From contig NC_081807.1 in NCBI RefSeq assembly GCF_030704535.1, positions 1,033,001-1,097,000 on the forward strand: a DNA stretch of 64,000 bases, in the 5' to 3' direction. Positions 61,209 through 64,000 of the stretch are shown in pieces. The stretch comes from Vitis vinifera (Eukaryota; Streptophyta; Magnoliopsida; Vitales; Vitaceae). Position 1 is the first letter of the stretch, and every line of letters starts with the position of its first letter. The notes beneath the pieces are model-generated. The model was not told the origin of the DNA and searched no databases. It saw only the letters and a list, made by a program, of their open reading frames with translations. Made by a program: the position numbers and the translations under genes.

Positions 61209-62869
61209 GATTGTGATTTGTTTTCAAGGGCAGATCTAATGTTTCCAACTAGGACCTCCAAATCCAAATGTAATCATGAACAGAAAAAAGGAACCCCAAT
61301 ATATATATATATATATTTTTTACTATATCACAAGGTAGATTTAGCATACCAAGAATTTTCCGCACAAACAGAAAAAGGAAAAAGAGTAGGAAAAAATATA
61401 CGAAAAGCAAGCACCGATTATCACTTATGTTTGTAATTTGAAAATAAAAAAATAATAATAATACAAAAGGGTTTTTTATAGGCAAAACAAAGAAGGATCA
61501 ATTAATAAAGAAAGTTTCTTAATTTATTGCTTCCAATAGCCCCTAAAAATTTTTGTAAGTTTTTTTATCATGAGTTCTTCTTTATTACTTTTAGTCAAAC
61601 TAGTGATTAATTTTTAAGCCCAACAGTAAGTGCATACTTTGTTTGGGAAGCTCTGAAGAATTGCTCCCAATCACTGAAGCTACAGAAGAGACGATTTTAT
61701 CAGATGCAGCATTCACTGGACAGTACCTTCAGAAAACCAGAACATTCAGGCAGAGAGTACAAAACTACATTTGACATCCAATAACAAAAAGTCGATGCTA
61801 GTCAAAATTGTGGTTCAATCAGGTTCTGTTACGATTGCAGGATTTCTATAATGGCCTAATCAAGGATGATAATATTGCTAACTCTTAAGGCTATAGTATT
61901 GCCCCAAGTTATAGAGTTCCCAACACATGTTGACATGAAACAGCCCCAACTTAAGGACCTAGCATGCACAAATAGAGAAGAATAAACAAAGTTCTCTAAA
62001 ACCACTCCAAGATAAATAAAGTATTCTACCGTTTAGCTTTGAGTGAGGTTCCAGGTAAGAGTCCCAATGGAAAGAAAATATGAATAAAAAGGTAATTACC
62101 TATCAATAAAAAAAGGTAAATAAAGAATTTGATTCTACCATATGATTTTTTGAACTTCTTCATTACATTACATTTCAAAATGTAAAACTGCTTTTATGTT
62201 TCAAGATTGAACTAGAGACTTCAACTCTCAAGGTATTGTCTAAAAAAAATCTTCACAATAAGGATCAAAAATGACAAAATCCAGAATGTTCTCAGTGCCT
62301 ATTCCCAATTGGAAAGACAAATTCGGTATTGGTATCTTAAGTCAATAAACACCACTTAAACAACAAATTTATTATCTACAAACTTACATTTGCAATGCTC
62401 AAAAAAGCTAGTCCAGGGAACCATGCACAGTCCAAAAGATCATTAACGACACTATTTGACTTACTTTTAAGGAAAGTTAAACCATGGACTAAAACAAGAT
62501 TGGCTTCACAACCATTACAAACAGGACAGTTCTTAACACGACTAGTTCAATAAACATATGGAAATAATGCTCATATGAATTACCGAAACAAGATCTTTAG
62601 GATTCAATGCCAAGCTTGAAAGGATAAACAAGAAGAAATCTCATTGATGTTCTCAAGCACTACAATCAGCCCAATCCGGAAATCGGGTGCAAATATCTAA
62701 AAACACCTTCAAAAAAGCATTTTCCAAATATGGTAAACTTGCAACAAAAACATTCACAATGAAAATTAATCAAACAAAAAAAGCCATATATAAGAAACTT
62801 AGAAGATACTACATATAATAAAAGCCATATATAAGAATATATAATAATTCAGTACGTTCGTTCAAGAGT
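61209..62869. other. Intergenic, nothing recognised
   Basis: AT-rich sequence with a short (AT)n run near 61298-61316. No convincing open frame, repeat ends or RNA gene were found by eye. Confidence 0.4.
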
Positions 62870-62960
62870 TTCTTCAACTAAGTAGAACTCCAAGTAGAGC
62901 TCTCTACGCCGTGAATGGATTTCATATTCTGGATGTATCCCAAAACAACTAGTCGCCATT
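62870..62960 (-). pseudogene. Membrane-protein gene relic (copy 5)
   Basis: Reads YIQNMKSIHGVESSTWS on the minus strand, aligned to HHESNHRAGSFPWG of the intact gene and to the relic at 52010-52130. The flanking DNA (62880-63380) is also homologous to 52060-52860. Confidence 0.5.
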
Positions 62961-63235
62961 ATTCGAAACTATTCATTGGCAAACACAATTTGTAGTAGGG
63001 GTTTTACAATCATAAATGGATGGTGTAGCTTGATTCAGTCATGCTCGGTTTGCAGAGATCAAACATGCATTATAATCCTTCTACTATCCTCCCATTACAA
63101 ACAATGGTATTTGAGAAAAAGAGAGCCTATCAAGTTTTAGCCATCCATGTGATTTTTGGGCATTAGTATTTCACAAGTACTTGCCTGGTCTTCATTTAAC
63201 CATGTGTGATTAGTGGCCATGATGCAGCTTTCCTC

Positions 63236-63620
63236 TCACCACTTATAGTATTCTAGAAAGGCAGCTAACCCTTCGACAGCCTTCCTACAGCTCGCTGATG
63301 TTTGACCTGTTGCAGCACATACCTGAGTATCACTAGTCCAACTTTTTATGTAACTGAAGTAAACATGCGCACATGTACTAGGAATCTAATAGTAAGTATA
63401 GGAGCTTGGGCTTCTCTCTGGCATCGTTGTTATGCAAATTAAAGAACTACGAATAATACTTGGCCATGAATTACTAGGCTGGGTTGATTGAAATCACATC
63501 CAACTAAGGGAATAAAAACATAAATACACACCCAACAATCATCCAAGTAAGAGGGGGTTCCAGGCTTACCTTTTTGATGACATAACTGAATTCCATCGGA
63601 GCCGCTTCCAATGATTAAAG
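63236..63620 (-). CDS. 3' exons of a further CNL (NLR11), body beyond the right edge
   Basis: Exon 63306-63236 reads GQTSASCRKAVEGLAAFL plus EYYKW and stop after a GCAACAG acceptor. It is the counterpart of the last NLR9 exon. A preceding small exon ends at 63570 with AAAAAG|GTAAGC, as in NLR9, but its own acceptor is not clear (CAC where NLR9 has CAG). The long intron up to 64000 is homologous to 53330-53860. The main exon is outside the window, so its state is unknown. Confidence 0.5.
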
Positions 63621-64000
63621 TGAAATAAATAGAAAACCAAATAAGACATGTTAGCTAAATAAAAAGAACAATAAAAAGAATTTTAAAAAAAATCATTGTT
63701 ACAATGTTGAAGAGATATAATTTGAGTTATTTGAACTTTTTACTTTATATTGGAAAGTTAATGTTAGTACTATTTTCCTAGTATGGATTGGATATATAAA
63801 AAAAAACATTTGCATTTGTTTTACTTTTTCAATTGGTAGATGCAATTAAGATTATTACATGTGCAAAAGTGATGAAACTAAAAAAATGTGTGTGTGAGAG
63901 AGAGAGAACGGCATAGGGCTCAATGTGTACAAATTAAAGAGGTGGGAGTATGGTCTTAAAGATTCCCGACATGTATTTCATTTTCAAATATGCTATAAAT
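63621..64000. other. CNL last intron (homologous to 53340-53860)
   Basis: Shares AAAAAGAACAATAAAAA, GTTGAAGAGA.ATAATTTGAG and ATTTTCCTAGTATGGATTG with the NLR9 last intron. This is what predicts an NLR11 main exon just right of the window. Confidence 0.55.

Noticed and set aside
1-64000. CRISPR arrays, operons, bacterial regulators, tRNA or rRNA genes
   Set aside because: None seen. Gene structure and repeats are those of a plant nuclear genome, and no cloverleaf-like tRNA with A/B boxes was noticed by eye.

Overview
The window looks like nuclear DNA of a flowering plant, most likely grapevine (Vitis). It is AT-rich, has split genes with GT-AG introns, and carries plant LINE, hAT and Copia remains. 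It also holds a tandem cluster of coiled-coil NB-ARC leucine-rich-repeat (CNL) resistance genes that resemble the grape RPP8/RPP13/At1g50180-like group. The species call rests on memory of protein families, not on a search.

Layout. 1-10418 (+): the 3' eight exons of a URB2/NPA2 nucleolar ribosome-biogenesis gene, with a LINE fragment in its largest intron. 12231-14769: two convergent paralogous genes for a small three-helix membrane protein of unknown function. 15166 to the right edge: an all-minus-strand CNL array. It has two intact genes (NLR1 15166-18269; NLR5 36604-39710), one nearly intact gene split by a single stop (NLR9 52668-56627), and broken copies NLR2 (20192-22466), NLR3 (24631-27196), a tail relic (28487-28898), NLR4 (32096-34545), NLR6 (41030-48732), NLR7 (48733-49395), NLR8 (49960-51783) and NLR10 (57439-59969). 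The last exons of an eleventh copy, whose body lies beyond the right edge, are at 63236-63620.

How the array grew. The duplicating unit appears to be a pair, [membrane-protein gene]-[CNL], on the same strand. The membrane-protein member is intact only beside NLR1. Decayed copies lie at 28920-29507, 35395-35530, 52010-52130 and 62870-62960, in the same orientation, 3' of a CNL. A recent tandem duplication (unit A about 29371-35394, unit B about 35395-40541) made NLR4 and NLR5. Unit A then gained a hAT-like element, whose empty site survives in two paralogues, and NLR4 suffered a micro-inversion flanked by deletions.

Other events. A fragment of a SIRE-type Copia element separates the broken ends of NLR2 and NLR3. 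A Copia element with both LTRs and a 5-bp target duplication, plus a solo LTR with its own duplication, both sit inside NLR6. A fragment of a BAHD acyltransferase gene lies inside NLR8. NLR9 and NLR10 share the same stop codon just after the MHD-type motif, although the LRR half of NLR9 remains fully open.

Gene structure. The CNLs appear to end not at the long-ORF stop but at a conserved splice donor leading to one or two very short 3' exons, with related peptides in several copies.
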